Shown here: piece after piece, positions 22,438 to 32,898 of the stretch
Position numbering within the stretch: position 1 is the first letter of the stretch
Layout of the letters: each line of letters begins with the position of its first letter
Origin: Pleurotus ostreatus/Saccharomyces cerevisiae fusant
Lineage: Eukaryota; Opisthokonta
Length of the DNA stretch: 64,000 bases
Direction: 5' to 3'
Assembly: GCA_024196135.1 (NCBI GenBank)
Contig: JAMQCK010000018.1
Location: 1 to 64,000 of the forward strand
Made by a program: the position numbers and the translations under genes
The notes under the pieces: model-generated
Seen by the model: the letters and a program-made list of their open reading frames with translations, nothing else
Database searches by the model: none
Told to the model about the DNA's origin: nothing

Positions 22438-25400
22438 ATGACCGACCGCTACGGCGACCCCTTCGCAGACCGCCCGCGGCAGACGCACTTTGCTGAGCCT
22501 GCGCCCACCTATCCCAGCGAGAGCACCAGCACCCTTCATCCTTACGAGAGTACCCCGTCGCTGGCGACCAATGACTTTGGCCAACACGACGATGACTACG
22601 TGGAGAAGCAGCCCTTGACGAGTGGGCAAGAGTTCGCGGGCGGGTTTTACCCTCCAGCGTGCGTCTAAGCCGATTATATCGACCTGCCGATGAATCTGAC
22701 GCGCCATTAACAGTGCCGCCGATCCCAACGCCTATGGCGACCCGTACGCGCACGGCCGCCCGGGGTCCATCATGTCCACGTCGAGCGTGGGCGTTGATTC
22801 CGCCTGGCGCAGACGGCAGACCATCAAGCGAGGTGTTACCCGCAAGGTCAAGCTCACCAGTGGCAACTTCATCACCGAGTACGCTGTGCCCACGCCGGTG
22901 CACAGCGCTATCGAGGCGAAGTACGCCGCCACCAACACCACCGAGTTCTCGTGAGTACCGCCCTGCTGCGACACGTGGCTGTACGCTCACGACCGCGCAG
23001 CCACATGCGCTACACCGCTGCGACGTGCGACCCAGACGACTTTTCGGAGGCGAACGGCTACTCGCTGCGCCAGAAGATCTACAATCGCGAGACCGACCTC
23101 CTCATCGCGGTCACGTCGTACAATGAAGACAAGACGCTGTATGCTCGTACCCTGCATGGTGTGATGCTCAACATCCGCGACATCTGCAAGACGAAACAGT
23201 CCAAGTACTGGCGTCGCCAGGCCGAAGAAGGAAACCCCGGCTGGAAGCGCATCACCGTAGCCCTCATCGTTGATGGTCTTGAGGCAATGGACAAGAGCGT
23301 GCTAGACATTTTGGCGACTATTGGGTTCGTAAATGTCAATCATGATCGCTATGTACCTAACGTCGCTTCAGTGTCTACCAGGACGGTGTCATGAAGAAGC
23401 AGGTTGATGGCAAGGAGACTGTCGGGCACATCTTCGAGGTATGTCAATCGCTTCCATCGCGCATAAGGTGAGAGTAATGGGTCTGCAGTACACAACGCAA
23501 CTGTCCGTCGATGCCACGCCGCAGCTCGTCTTGCCCCAGCCAAACGACGCAAACAACCTGGTTCCCGTTCAAATCATCTTCGTCCTGAAGGCGAAGAACC
23601 AGAAGAAGATCAACTCCCACCGTTGGCTCTTCAACGCTATCGGCAAAATGCTCCAGGTGGGTTTATAGGCCAAACCAATGATTCACGATCTCTGAAACTG
23701 CAGTAGCCCGAGATCTGCGTTCTCATCGATGCTGGTACGAAGCCCGGTCACAAGTCCATCTACTACCTCTGGGAGGCGTTCTACAACGACCCCAACCTCG
23801 GTGGATGCTGTGGCGAGATCCACGCCATGATCAAGGGTGGCAAGAAATTGCTCAACCCCCTCGTCGCGGCCCAGAACTTCGAGTACAAGATGTCGAACAT
23901 CCTGGACAAGCCTCTAGAGTCCAGTTTCGGCTACGTGTCTGTGCTGCCTGGTGCCTTCTCGGCGTATCGCTACCGCGCGATCCTCGGACGCCCGCTCGAG
24001 CAGTACTTCCACGGTGACCACTCGCTCGCGGACCGTCTTGGGCAGAAGGGTATCTACGGCATGAACATTTTCACGAAGAACATGTTCTTGGCGGAAGATC
24101 GTATCCTCTGTTTCGAGCTCGTCGCGAAGAAGGGCGACAAGTGGACTCTGACCTATGTCAAGCCGTCGAAGGCTGAGACGGATGTGCCGGAGCAGGCTGC
24201 TGAGCTTATCGGTCAGCGTCGTCGTTGGCTGAACGGTTCGTTCGCTGCGTCGATCTACGCTCTGGTCCACTTCTTCTCGTTCTACCGGTCTGGCCACAAC
24301 CCCATCCGCATGTTCTTCCTCCACGTCCAGGCATTGGTAAGTTGGGTTTGCTTTGGCGTACTGTCGCTTGCTAACTTTCGTTGCAGTACAGCACGTTCTC
24401 GCTCGTCTTCTCATGGTTCGCGCTCGCCAACTTGTGGCTCACGTTCAGCATCATCATCGACTTGCTCCCGGACCAGACACCTGCGATCAACATCTTCGGT
24501 ACCGCGGAAATCGTAAGCACTAGCGTCGTGTGCCCTTACAGTCGTAACTCATCGCCTCGCAGACGCACTGGGTCAACTTGGCATTCAAGTGGACGTATCT
24601 CGCTTTCCTGGGCTTGCAGTTCATTCTAGCCTTGGGTAATCGGCCGAAGGGAGAACGAATGGCGTATACTATCACATTATGGGTGTACGCCATCCTAGCG
24701 GTCTATCTTCTGGTTTGTTCGTTTTGGCTCACGATCAAGGCGTTTGCGGTACGTGTATCTCCTTACTCCACTAAGCGGTTTCTCATCCTCGTCCCAGAAT
24801 ATACCGGAGACGCTGAAAGGCAAATCGGGCTCGGATGCAGTCAAGGTCTTCATATCGGGCGACGTAGGAACACTGATAGCGGCAATGTTCGCAACGTTCG
24901 GCATCTACTTCATCGCGTCCTTCCTCTACGTACGTGTCGGTGTCTCTTCGTCGTGCCTTGGCTAACATGGTGTAGCGCGACCCATGGCACATGTTCTCCA
25001 GCTTCCCTCAGTACCTCTGCCTGGCACCGTCCTTCACGAACATCCTCAACGTCTACGCCTTCTGCAACCTTCACGACGTATCATGGGGTACGAAGGGCTC
25101 TGACAAGGCGGAGGCTCTCCCGTCTGTCAACTCCAAGAAGACGAAGGACGCGGAGGCGCCTGTCGTCGAGGATACCGCCCGTGTGCAAGAGGAGATCGAC
25201 GCGAACTTCAAGGAGACGGTCACCCGCGCCATCACGAAGGTCGAGGTGAAGGAGGAGATCGAGAAGCCGACGATGGACGACCAGAACAAGACGTTCCGTA
25301 CGCGTCTCGTCAGCTTCTGGATGCTGTCGAATGCCGCGCTGGCCATTGCGATTGCGAACATCAACGGCCTGCCCAGTGACGATTTGGAGCAGGACCAGAA

Positions 25401-25590
25401 GGACCTGCACGAAAAGCAGAACACGTACTTCAAGTTCATCCTGTGGTCGACCTTCGGGTTGGCCTTGGTACGTTTTGCTGGCGTACGTATCTTTTTCCTC
25501 GTATCTTCCTCTGCGCATTCTGACACACTCCTCCAGTGCTTGTACTACTTCTTCCGCCGCAACCTCTTCCGGTGCTGCCGGAGGAACTGA
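22438..25590 (+). CDS. chitin synthase, division I (class III-like)
   Basis: Plasma-membrane glycosyltransferase (GT2) that polymerises UDP-GlcNAc into chitin. The N-terminus is hydrophilic ([18 protein letters not shown]). The Chitin_synth_1N-type segment follows, with [20 protein letters not shown] and then [20 protein letters not shown]. The catalytic core has [64 protein letters not shown] and the processivity motif [10 protein letters not shown]. Several membrane helices follow (from about 24300), and the tail ends [15 protein letters not shown]. The spacing around [10 protein letters not shown] and the lack of a long N-terminal domain fit class III. Length is about 900 residues in about 12 exons. 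The last donor region (25470) has two GTACGT candidates close together. Confidence 0.96.
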
Positions 25591-26112
25591 GCGACTGCTA
25601 CGCCCCCATGTGTTTACGCCCCCTTCCCACCATTTATGTGCATATACGGTGACATGCTGCGTCGCCACACTTGGCTTGGACTTGTCCCGGCGGACACGCG
25701 TATGATATCCCTTTTTGTTGGAAAGCTGCTATCTTCCCGAAATTCCCCTCTCGCTGCTTTTCCTCCCCATGTCGCTCCCCCATCGCTGTTTATCACCAAA
25801 CACCCTCACGCTGGCACTCATTACGCTACGATCCTTATTTATTTCCCTACGACGTTTTATAGTTTTGGTCGGTGAAGCTTGACGCGTTCATTGATGTATC
25901 TACCAGCGGTTGTGGAAATGCTGCCTGGAGCAATTGGACTAAAAGGCGGAATTCAATAAGGATCGTAAACCTCGCTTTGTATTTGGTGATGTCGAGGTCG
26001 GTGCATGAGGAGGGTGTCTCGCGAGCAGCTGTCGAGCGGAAGATGTCGTGTTCGTCATATGATTGAGATCCAAGAAAGAGTACAAGTACAATGTGAGTGC
26101 GACTGCAAGGGT
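25591..26112. other. intergenic between two convergent genes
   Basis: This holds the 3' ends of the chitin synthase gene and the RING gene. Only short unrelated frames are present, and AT-rich stretches suitable for polyadenylation lie near 25840-25865. Confidence 0.5.
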
Positions 26113-27036
26113 CTACGAATACATGCCGGAGAACTCATGCCTGTCATCGTCGTCTGCGTCTCGAGGCGGTGGACGTGACAAAACCCCGAAGTTGGCACCG
26201 AGGCCTGTCCCCGGTACGCCGAAGAGGAAGCCTGTGTCCTCTGAACCGAGGAAGCCTAGAGGTGTAATTTGGATGGGCGACCCTGGCCCTTGTCCGAAAG
26301 GCGGCGCTTGTCCTGCTTCGCCCTGAGGGGACGGCATACCTGTAGGCTGGGCGTCTGGCGAGGGCTCAGAGCGTTGTACGAGCTTGGCTCGACAGGCAGG
26401 GCAGGAGTCGTGCTGTGAGGATGTGTCATGAGTACGATTAGAGGAAGTGATTTTGAAGATACCTACGCCGTCCCTAATCCACTTCGAGATGCTAACTTGC
26501 TGTTAGACAGAATCTGGAGGATAAACACGAGCGGAACGTACTCTCGACGACAGAATATATGCCCGCACTGCCAATCGGCAGCCAGACGCGTCACGCCGAG
26601 CTCTTCGATAGGGTGTGCTGGCGAGTCCATGGCTATGGCCGTCTCTTCCTCCGAGAGGATAGCCAGAAACGTGTTATAGCAGATAGGGCAGACGGACTCT
26701 GAAGGTGTAGTTGGGTCAGTGGAATGAGGCGATAAGTAGTCCGCGGGGGCATGGTTCATGGCAGCGCTTACCTTTATGGCCAAGCCGCTCGACCTCTTGT
26801 TCGGTGAGGCGGGGTAAGCCGTCTAGCAAGGTCTCAACGTCTCTTCGAGAGACGTCAGTCAGATAAGATGCTCGCAAGCCTGAGTGTGTCTTAACTTACT
26901 GAGGGGATAATTCGTTCGACGCTGACCGCATCGCATTGGCTACTTGTAGTAATCGCTGTCGTACTTCCTCGTCATTAGCCAAGGGCCCAGCGAGCAGGAA
27001 GTCCTCAAGAGAGAACAAAGTGGGGTCGTCGGACAT
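26113..27036 (-). CDS. RING-finger protein with an aspartate in place of one zinc-binding cysteine
   Basis: Probable E3 ubiquitin ligase. It starts MSDDPTLFSLEDFLLAGPLA at 27036. A helical leader (VETLLDGLPRLTEQEVERL) precedes the RING, which is assembled over three exons: ESVCPICYNTFLAIL, a 20-residue acidic insertion, DWQCGHIFCRR, then DISKWIRDG and SCPACRAKLVQ. In the usual C3HC4 order the sixth ligand (second Cys of H-x2-C-x2-C) is replaced by the Asp of CRRD-ISKW; Asp can ligate zinc, as in Rbx1. The tail is Pro/Gly-rich and presumably disordered. About 230 residues. Substrate unknown. Confidence 0.88.
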
Positions 27037-27179
27037 GTTAGCAGCTAGGACCTGGTCGTCGAGTGATGGTTCAGGATGAAATAGGCTCCCCCTCGGGGCC
27101 GCGTCACGTTAGTTTCGAATCAATGCAAGTATGGTGAGGAAATAGCCCATATGTTTTTTTAATTTATTTCTTCAATATC

Positions 27180-27263
27180 GCCCGCCTAGCTCAATCGGAT
27201 AGAGCGTCAGACTCTTATGACTAGGCGATCTGAAGGCTGCGAGTTCGACCCTCGCGGTGGGCT
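27180..27263 (+). tRNA. tRNA-Lys (anticodon CTT), with a 10-nt intron
   Basis: All stems match the copy at 11745-11833 base for base: GCCCGCC/GGTGGGC acceptor, TCAGA/TCTGA anticodon stem and the same T arm. Only 17 bases separate the anticodon stem halves, so the intron after position 37 is about 10 bases and differs in sequence from the 15-base intron of the first copy. The mature RNA is again 74 nt. A TTTTG run (27269-27273) follows. Confidence 0.95.
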
Positions 27264-27623
27264 AACATTTTGTTTTGCACCCTCGGTCCTCCTCTCTGGC
27301 AGTTGATTTTATATCATCAATAGCTTCGCGACATCGGTAACTCATTCAAAAGTTCGGCGCTGCAGCTAGTGTCGACTCTCGATCCCTGGCAATAATATGG
27401 ATTGGTGTACAGACGAAAGCAGCTAGTCAAATCGTAGGGCGTCAAGAGACGGAATGTGGTGGTACACCGAGCAATACAACGAGCTATAAAGATGCGACAA
27501 TGGGCAGACAGAGCGAGGGGGACTGGTACATGAGAGCCGATGGAGTGGGCCACTAGAAAGGGCTGAATGCATGGGTCGTACACTGTCTGCAGACTTCCAG
27601 CCGGTGGGGACGATGCAGATCGA
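27264..27623. other. intergenic after tRNA-Lys
   Basis: Holds the Pol III termination region and the 3' flank of the Spo12-family gene. No coding frame has family resemblance. Confidence 0.5.
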
Positions 27624-28110
27624 CTAGAACGGGTTCTCATCGTCGTCCATCTTGACGTCCTTCGAGTCGGGTGCTGGTGCCGCCACCTCGTCCTCATCGT
27701 CGCTCTCCTTCTGCTCCTGTGGCGCGGCAAACAGCTGGGTCGGCTTCGCCCTGTTGAACTTCAGTCAGCGGTTGCCACGTGAAGGCAGCAGACCACGCAC
27801 TTGGTGAACTGCTTTTTCTTCGCAGCGTTCAGCTTCTGTGTGCACGGCGTCATCATGTTGTCTGTTGGCGAGACGTAGGATGCGTTCCTGCGAGGGCAGC
27901 GCGCGTCAGTACAACGATCAACATGCGCGGTGGCGTCACGTACGCCTTCGGCATGCGCTTCGCCAAGAGCGCCTTTGCGCCCATTCCCGGCGCCTGGTTG
28001 AGCACGTTCCCCAGGGGTGCTTGGGGAAGCACGACCTTTGCTGCCTGTGAGGGGTTGTGCAGCGGCTGGACGGAGCTCGGGGAGTCGTTCGGGGTAGACG
28101 TAGTAGACAT
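27624..28110 (-). CDS. Spo12-family cell-cycle regulator
   Basis: Small nuclear or nucleolar regulator; in yeast Spo12 acts in the FEAR network that releases Cdc14 at anaphase. Three exons (28110-27944, 27887-27801, 27750-27624) encode 126 residues. The family core spans exons 2-3: YVSPTDNMMTPCTQKLNAAK followed by KKQFTKAKPTQLF. The N-terminal half is Ser/Pro/Gln-rich and the tail is acidic (ESDDEDE...MDDDENPF). The start ATG at 28110 (MSTTSTPNDSPSS) is the first in frame. The core contains TPC/SPT sites consistent with CDK-type phosphorylation (inference). Divergent from the F-box array across 223 bp. Confidence 0.9.
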
Positions 28111-28333
28111 GATGAGCGGCAATGAGAGGATAGCTGATGGGCGCAAACGGCGGCGACGCAAAGGCGGATGTGCTTATGGGCGATGCGCGCGGCGGGTTGA
28201 ACAGTGGAAGTTCGTATTGAACAAGAGAAAGAGTCGCACGCGGCCTGCCTTTTATGCGTTCAACGATCACGTGTTCGCGACAGCAATTCATTTTTGGCCG
28301 GACTTTGATTTCTGGCGTTCATTTCCTGCCACC

Positions 28334-28720
28334 ATGGCGATGAGCTTGCTCGCGCTCCCCACGGACGTTATAACAGAGACTCTACGTCCTATGGACTACA
28401 AAGACCTTGCGCGCGTGCAAACGGTGCGACTTCCCAACAGAATCCCCTCAAGTTTGACCACTGAAGACCCGCAAATTGCTACGCGATGCAATCGACAACC
28501 CGGCGGCCCTATTCTATATACTGGCTTTGGAAATCATAGAGATGGAAGATTGCTCAATTGGCGGAGCGGGATCGAAGCACCGACTACACAAGCTCAAGGA
28601 GTATCAGAGGAACTGGCGTCGCCTTCGCTTCTCCTAGCGCACCGATCTCCCCTTCACAAAGGATTGGCATTTCGAACTCTCCCGTTCATTCCCAGGCCTC
28701 TCCACCGCTGAAGAGTAAAG
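28334..28720 (+). pseudogene. F-box gene remnant (array copy 1), truncated
   Basis: Begins like the neighbouring paralogues: MAMSLLALPTDVITETLRPM is an F-box helix 1, followed by a short exon end at about 28423. A 43-base intron candidate (GTGCGACTT...ACTGAAG) leads to RKLLRDAIDNPAALFYILAL and then HRLHKLKEYQRNWRRLRFS, matching the second exon of this F-box family. That frame meets TAG at 28635-28637. Translating past it gives 25 more family-like codons (RTDLPFTKDWHFELSRSFP) before TAA. Nothing of the remaining 350 or so residues is present before the next copy starts at 28859. It could be expressed as a short F-box-only protein, but decay is the simpler reading. Confidence 0.6.
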
Positions 28721-28858
28721 GAAGATACCCCTCACCGAGTGTCCATCTGCGCTGCGTGGAACCTGGTACGCGCGTGGTGGGTAATCAGGTGACCGCGACG
28801 CGGCTCAATGAGCTGAAAGGCGCGGCGCGTCTTCTTTCGAACGTCCATCTCTGCAATC

Positions 28859-30593
28859 ATGGGTCTCCTCAGTATGCCGAATGAGCTCTTGGTCAGGTCT
28901 CTGTACCTTGTATCTTACGAAGACCTTGCTCGCTGTGCTATGGTGCGTCCAATCCTCCTCACGGGTTCACGGCACTGACTCTTTGTATAGGTTTGCACGC
29001 GTCTACGGGATCTCGTCAACGACACGATGGTCCTGCAGTATGCGTTTCTGCTCGGTCTCAATGGCTTACAGGACGGTGCGAGCGCGGAAGGTATTGCCGC
29101 CCGCCTCGCAAAGCTCCGGCAGTACCAGAAGGCGCGCAGGAGGCCGCTTGAGAACTCGACCGCTGCCGTTCAGTCCTTGCCCGAAGAATGCATAGAGGAG
29201 AGCAATGGCAACATTGTCGCGTACGTGGACTACGACGAAGACGCTGACGATAGCACCATACACGTGGTGCAACTACCGTCTCCCTTGCGTGGTGTGGAGG
29301 CCAGACGGTGGACGATATCCTCCGACTCCGACGTCAAAGCATTCTCCGTGGAGTCAAGCATGGACTTGCTTGTGGTGGTGATCGAGCGCGCGTAAGCCCG
29401 ATCTCCCAGACTCGCTCTGTTCTTGGACTCACACTCAACGTAGCCCTCTTGTCGTCGAGGTTCGGCTACTCACCATATCCAGCGGCGAGCCCCATCCACG
29501 CGCCCAGAAGCCAAGCTGGACGTGCGAGCTACCGGACGCCTATAATCCCCACGTTTCCATACACATCAATGAGGATAAGCTCGCAATGGAATTTGTCCAT
29601 GAGGCTGCGACCTCGAGCTCGTTCATGATATGGAACTGGGAAACCGGCGAGCTATACTCGGTGCGTGCAATGTCGTGCGTTCAAGGCCAATAAGTCATGT
29701 CTTGTCCAGCTTCCTATGATGCCGCGCGAAGGTGCATGCTGCTTCTTGGACTCGCAGCATATTGCCGTCCTCGCGGAGCCGGCGAACGACCGCTCGTGCA
29801 AGAAGACGAGAACGGCGGCGTTTGACGTTCTGTGTCTGAAGTCCCCATCCAACTTTGAACGCATTGTTCGCCTGTGCCTTCCCCGATACAAGAAGTGGAG
29901 TCGCCCTGGGCTCTTGGAGTGGGTGAGCGACCAGCGGCCGGCCTCCTGTGATCAGGACCGTACGCGGAACACCCTCAGCACTGGGTGTTTTATGGCAGGT
30001 CCTTGCGCTCGCCTAATTGGACTGCGGGTTCCTTCGCACGACTGCTTCGAGGAGACGCCCTTGTTCATTATTTCCGTGGCAAAGCTGCTGCGTCTAGTAA
30101 GTCAAATCGATGTGTCTACGTCTTCTAGCCAGACCGTGGGCTGGGAGGACTGGGGACCGTCCACGACGCGCTTGTTTCTCCACCACGAGAGCAGCTATAT
30201 GAGCATTCGCGGTACGCGGTACGTGCTACAGCGGACGCCACTGGCACGTCGACCAGGCTTCTTCGTCTTCGACTTTGGGTGCGACAAGTTCAGGGCCGTG
30301 CAGGGCGATGAGGAGTTCGAACGCCATGGCGCACTCGTGACCGCACCCACTCACGACACGTCCAAGTACTTCGACGCGCCTATAACAACTCGGTTGCCTT
30401 ACCATTCTGTGGTACACCATCTGGACGAGGATACATGGAATCGGTATGACTTGACGACGGTCAGGGAGATCGACGATGGGGTGATTGTGGGCCAGGTGAT
30501 TATGTCCTTGTCTCGTGCATATGAATCGACTGACACCTCATGCAGTTGGACCGCCCAGAGATGTGTGAGGTGCTGACAGCCTTTACTGTATAA
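28859..30593 (+). CDS. F-box protein (array copy 2), intact
   Basis: Predicted substrate receptor of an SCF ubiquitin ligase. The F-box is split by the first intron: MGLLSMPNELLVRSLYLVSY, then VCTRLRDLVNDTMVLQYAF. The second exon gives a helical stretch and the VVQLPSPLRGVEARRWTIS motif. Later exons give SGEPHPRAQKPSWTCELP, the propeller-blade-like WNWETGELYS, VGWEDWGPSTTRLFLHHESS and RGTRYVLQRTPLARRPGF. The last exon after 30546 encodes LDRPEMCEVLTAFTV and stops at 30591-30593. The frame is open across at least five exons. The same motif order recurs in the next two copies, so these are tandem duplicates. Substrate unknown; the C-terminal part may fold as a beta-propeller (inference). Confidence 0.84.
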
Positions 30594-30899
30594 ATGTACT
30601 AGACGCGACCTCCACGTCTATATCGATCCGGTGCTGGTTGCCTAGAACAATGAGCACGACATTGGTTGATCTCGAAGTGTCATGCTGCTCGTGTGTCTCT
30701 TTACATCGAGTGTCACTACCACAGGTTGTCGGCCTATAATCCATGGAGTTGAAGAAGGTGACATTGGCCTTTCAGCTCTGTCAGCGCCTGCAGCGTACGT
30801 CCAAGCGGCCGCGGTCATCCGCGGTCCCCAGACAGTCATGTGACTGAGCGCGCTCTGTTGAACCCAAACGCGCCTTCTCCCCGACAGTCATCCTCAACC
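30594..30899. other. spacer between F-box copies 2 and 3
   Basis: About 300 bases that should contain the terminator of copy 2 and promoter of copy 3. I see no further F-box fragment. Confidence 0.5.
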
Positions 30900-32621
30900 A
30901 TGTCCCTGCTCAGCTTGCCAACGGAGCTGCTTGTCTAGTCGCTCAGCTTGCTGCCCCATGTTGATTTTGCACGTCTGATGATGGTATGTGCATGGCTTTC
31001 TCTGTCAATGGTGAATATGTTGTTAAGCGCGCCCTTCCCCCAGGTCTGCACGCGTCTGCGAGACGTTATCAGAGAGACGGCGTCTCTACAGTACGCCTTT
31101 ATTCTCAGTCTCAATGGCATGCAAGACGGCGCGGGCGCGACGGACACGACCACACGCCTCAAAAGGCTCAGGCAGTACCAAAAGGACATGCGGCAACTTC
31201 GCTTTTCCGCCACTACTTCCATACCCATCCCAGCTGCTTACCGTTACACGGTTGTCGGAGACACTGCTGCGTACTTAAAAGAAGGTGGCGACCTCAACGA
31301 GCTGCATTTTGTCCAGACGCCGTCTCCCTTACGAGGCAAAAAAGACACCAAACGCTGGACAGTCAGACGATCCAGCGCCAAAATCGAGAGCTTCTTGATA
31401 GAGCCTAGCCTGGATTTGCTCGCGATGACCACTAGACGCCCGTAAGCCTCAGCTATCGCGATCAGTGGCCAGGATCTTATGTATATCAGCCACAACACCT
31501 TTGACATCCAATTACTCGCCATGTCGAATGGTTGTCCTCATCCTCGCGCTCAGAAGCCAGATTGGACATTCGAGCTAGCCTACCAACCACTCAAAATCTC
31601 GGTTCACATTCTAGAAGACAAGATCGCAGTATCTGCCCATGGTACTATCAGCGAGTACACGTTCAAGCTATGGAATTGGGAGACAGGCGAGGCGTATGCG
31701 GTATGTTCAGTCCCTGAAATGTGCGTCCTGCGACACCTCATTGACTAGCACAGCTTCCTGCGCTTCTACAGGAGGGCTCGTGCTGCTTTCTGGACTCGCA
31801 GCATGTCGCAGTCGTGACAAGAGCGCAGAAGAGGATAGCATTAATCGACATCGTGCAAGTCCGATCTCCGACCACCGCTGAGCATCTTCGTCTCCCCCAC
31901 TTCAGGGGCGCCACGAAGCACAGGATCCTGAGATGGATATGGAACGGAGTCGCCGTCTCTCACGGCCACAAGAGCGCGCAGACCCCTTCCACGTCTAGGC
32001 ACTTTCTTCCGGGGCCGCACGCCGGCATCGTTGGACTGCAAGTCTTGGCGGGGGTCTTTGGAGATACGCCGCCCACGTTCATCATATCTACGACGCACCT
32101 TGTCCGTCTATGCAAGAACCGTAAGCCTGCTCCGCGCCAGCGTCAGTTGCTCCGCGTTATAGACTGGAATGATTGGGGACCGTCGATGACCCGCTTGTTC
32201 CTTCACAAGCAGCTACACGTTGCGCGGGGAGGCAGCGCCCTCCGTGGTACGAGATACGCGCTGCTGCAAGAATCACCAGGGCCGGCACCAGGCTATCATG
32301 TCTTCGACTTCGCGTGCGACAAGTACAGTGCTATCCTGGGACGAGGCGAAGAGCTCGAAGGACAGCTTGTGACGCGGCCATTCACGCTTGAACTCGATCA
32401 GCTCTTTTCCAGCGCTGTCACCACATCACTGCCCTACTACCACGCCTACCGGGAACTGGAACACGACTCCATGACGCCCTTTATTGAGATCTTGAGCATC
32501 GATGATGGTGTGGCTTTAGTTCAGGTGAGAGTGTAGCTCGCCCAGATGCTGGTCTGCTGACTCATGGCATGCCCAGGATCATGATGGGGACGAAGTGACG
32601 CTCACCGCGCTTACCGCGTGA
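30900..32621 (+). pseudogene. F-box gene (array copy 3) with a single in-frame TAG in the F-box
   Basis: The gene matches copy 2 exon for exon. Exon 1 begins MSLLSLPTELLV, then TAG at 30936-30938, then SLSLLPHVDFARLMM. In copy 2 the stop position is an arginine codon (AGG). All later exons are open: VCTRLRDVIRETASLQYAFI, FVQTPSPLRGKKDTKRWTVR, HPRAQKPDWTFELAYQP, WNWETGEAYA, LPALLQEGSCCFLDSQHVAV, WNDWGPSMTRLFLHKQLHV and RGTRYALLQ, ending DHDGDEVTLTALTA with TGA at 32619-32621. Splice sites also look intact. The nonsense codon is thus recent or tolerated. Starting at the ATG-ATG just before intron 1 would give a protein without the first F-box helix. A sequencing error is also possible. Confidence 0.72.
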
Positions 32622-32898
32622 GATTTGTGGAAATTGTATTCTTGACTAGCCCTCTTGTACAGCATACTTGGCATCTGCTGTATCATCTACAGCTTTCTTG
32701 ACTCGTGGACAGGCCACCACGATACGTATCGACTATACCAGCCGTGAATTGTAATTGTCCGCAAAAGTAGCCAGTCTCCAGCCCCACGATGAACTGCCAT
32801 CATTTAGCGGAAACAAGGCCTTCCTTATCGAGAATATCACTTTGTGATCACATCACTCCTTGTCTTCCGCACTCACTGTGTACAGGATCACGGTTCTG

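Noticed and set aside
28730..28858. A further F-box fragment between copies 1 and 2
   Set aside because: No F-box helix or family motif could be found in any frame; treated as spacer.
30936..30938. Stop-codon readthrough or recoding of the TAG in F-box copy 3
   Set aside because: No readthrough context or stem-loop is evident and a simple nonsense mutation or error explains it.
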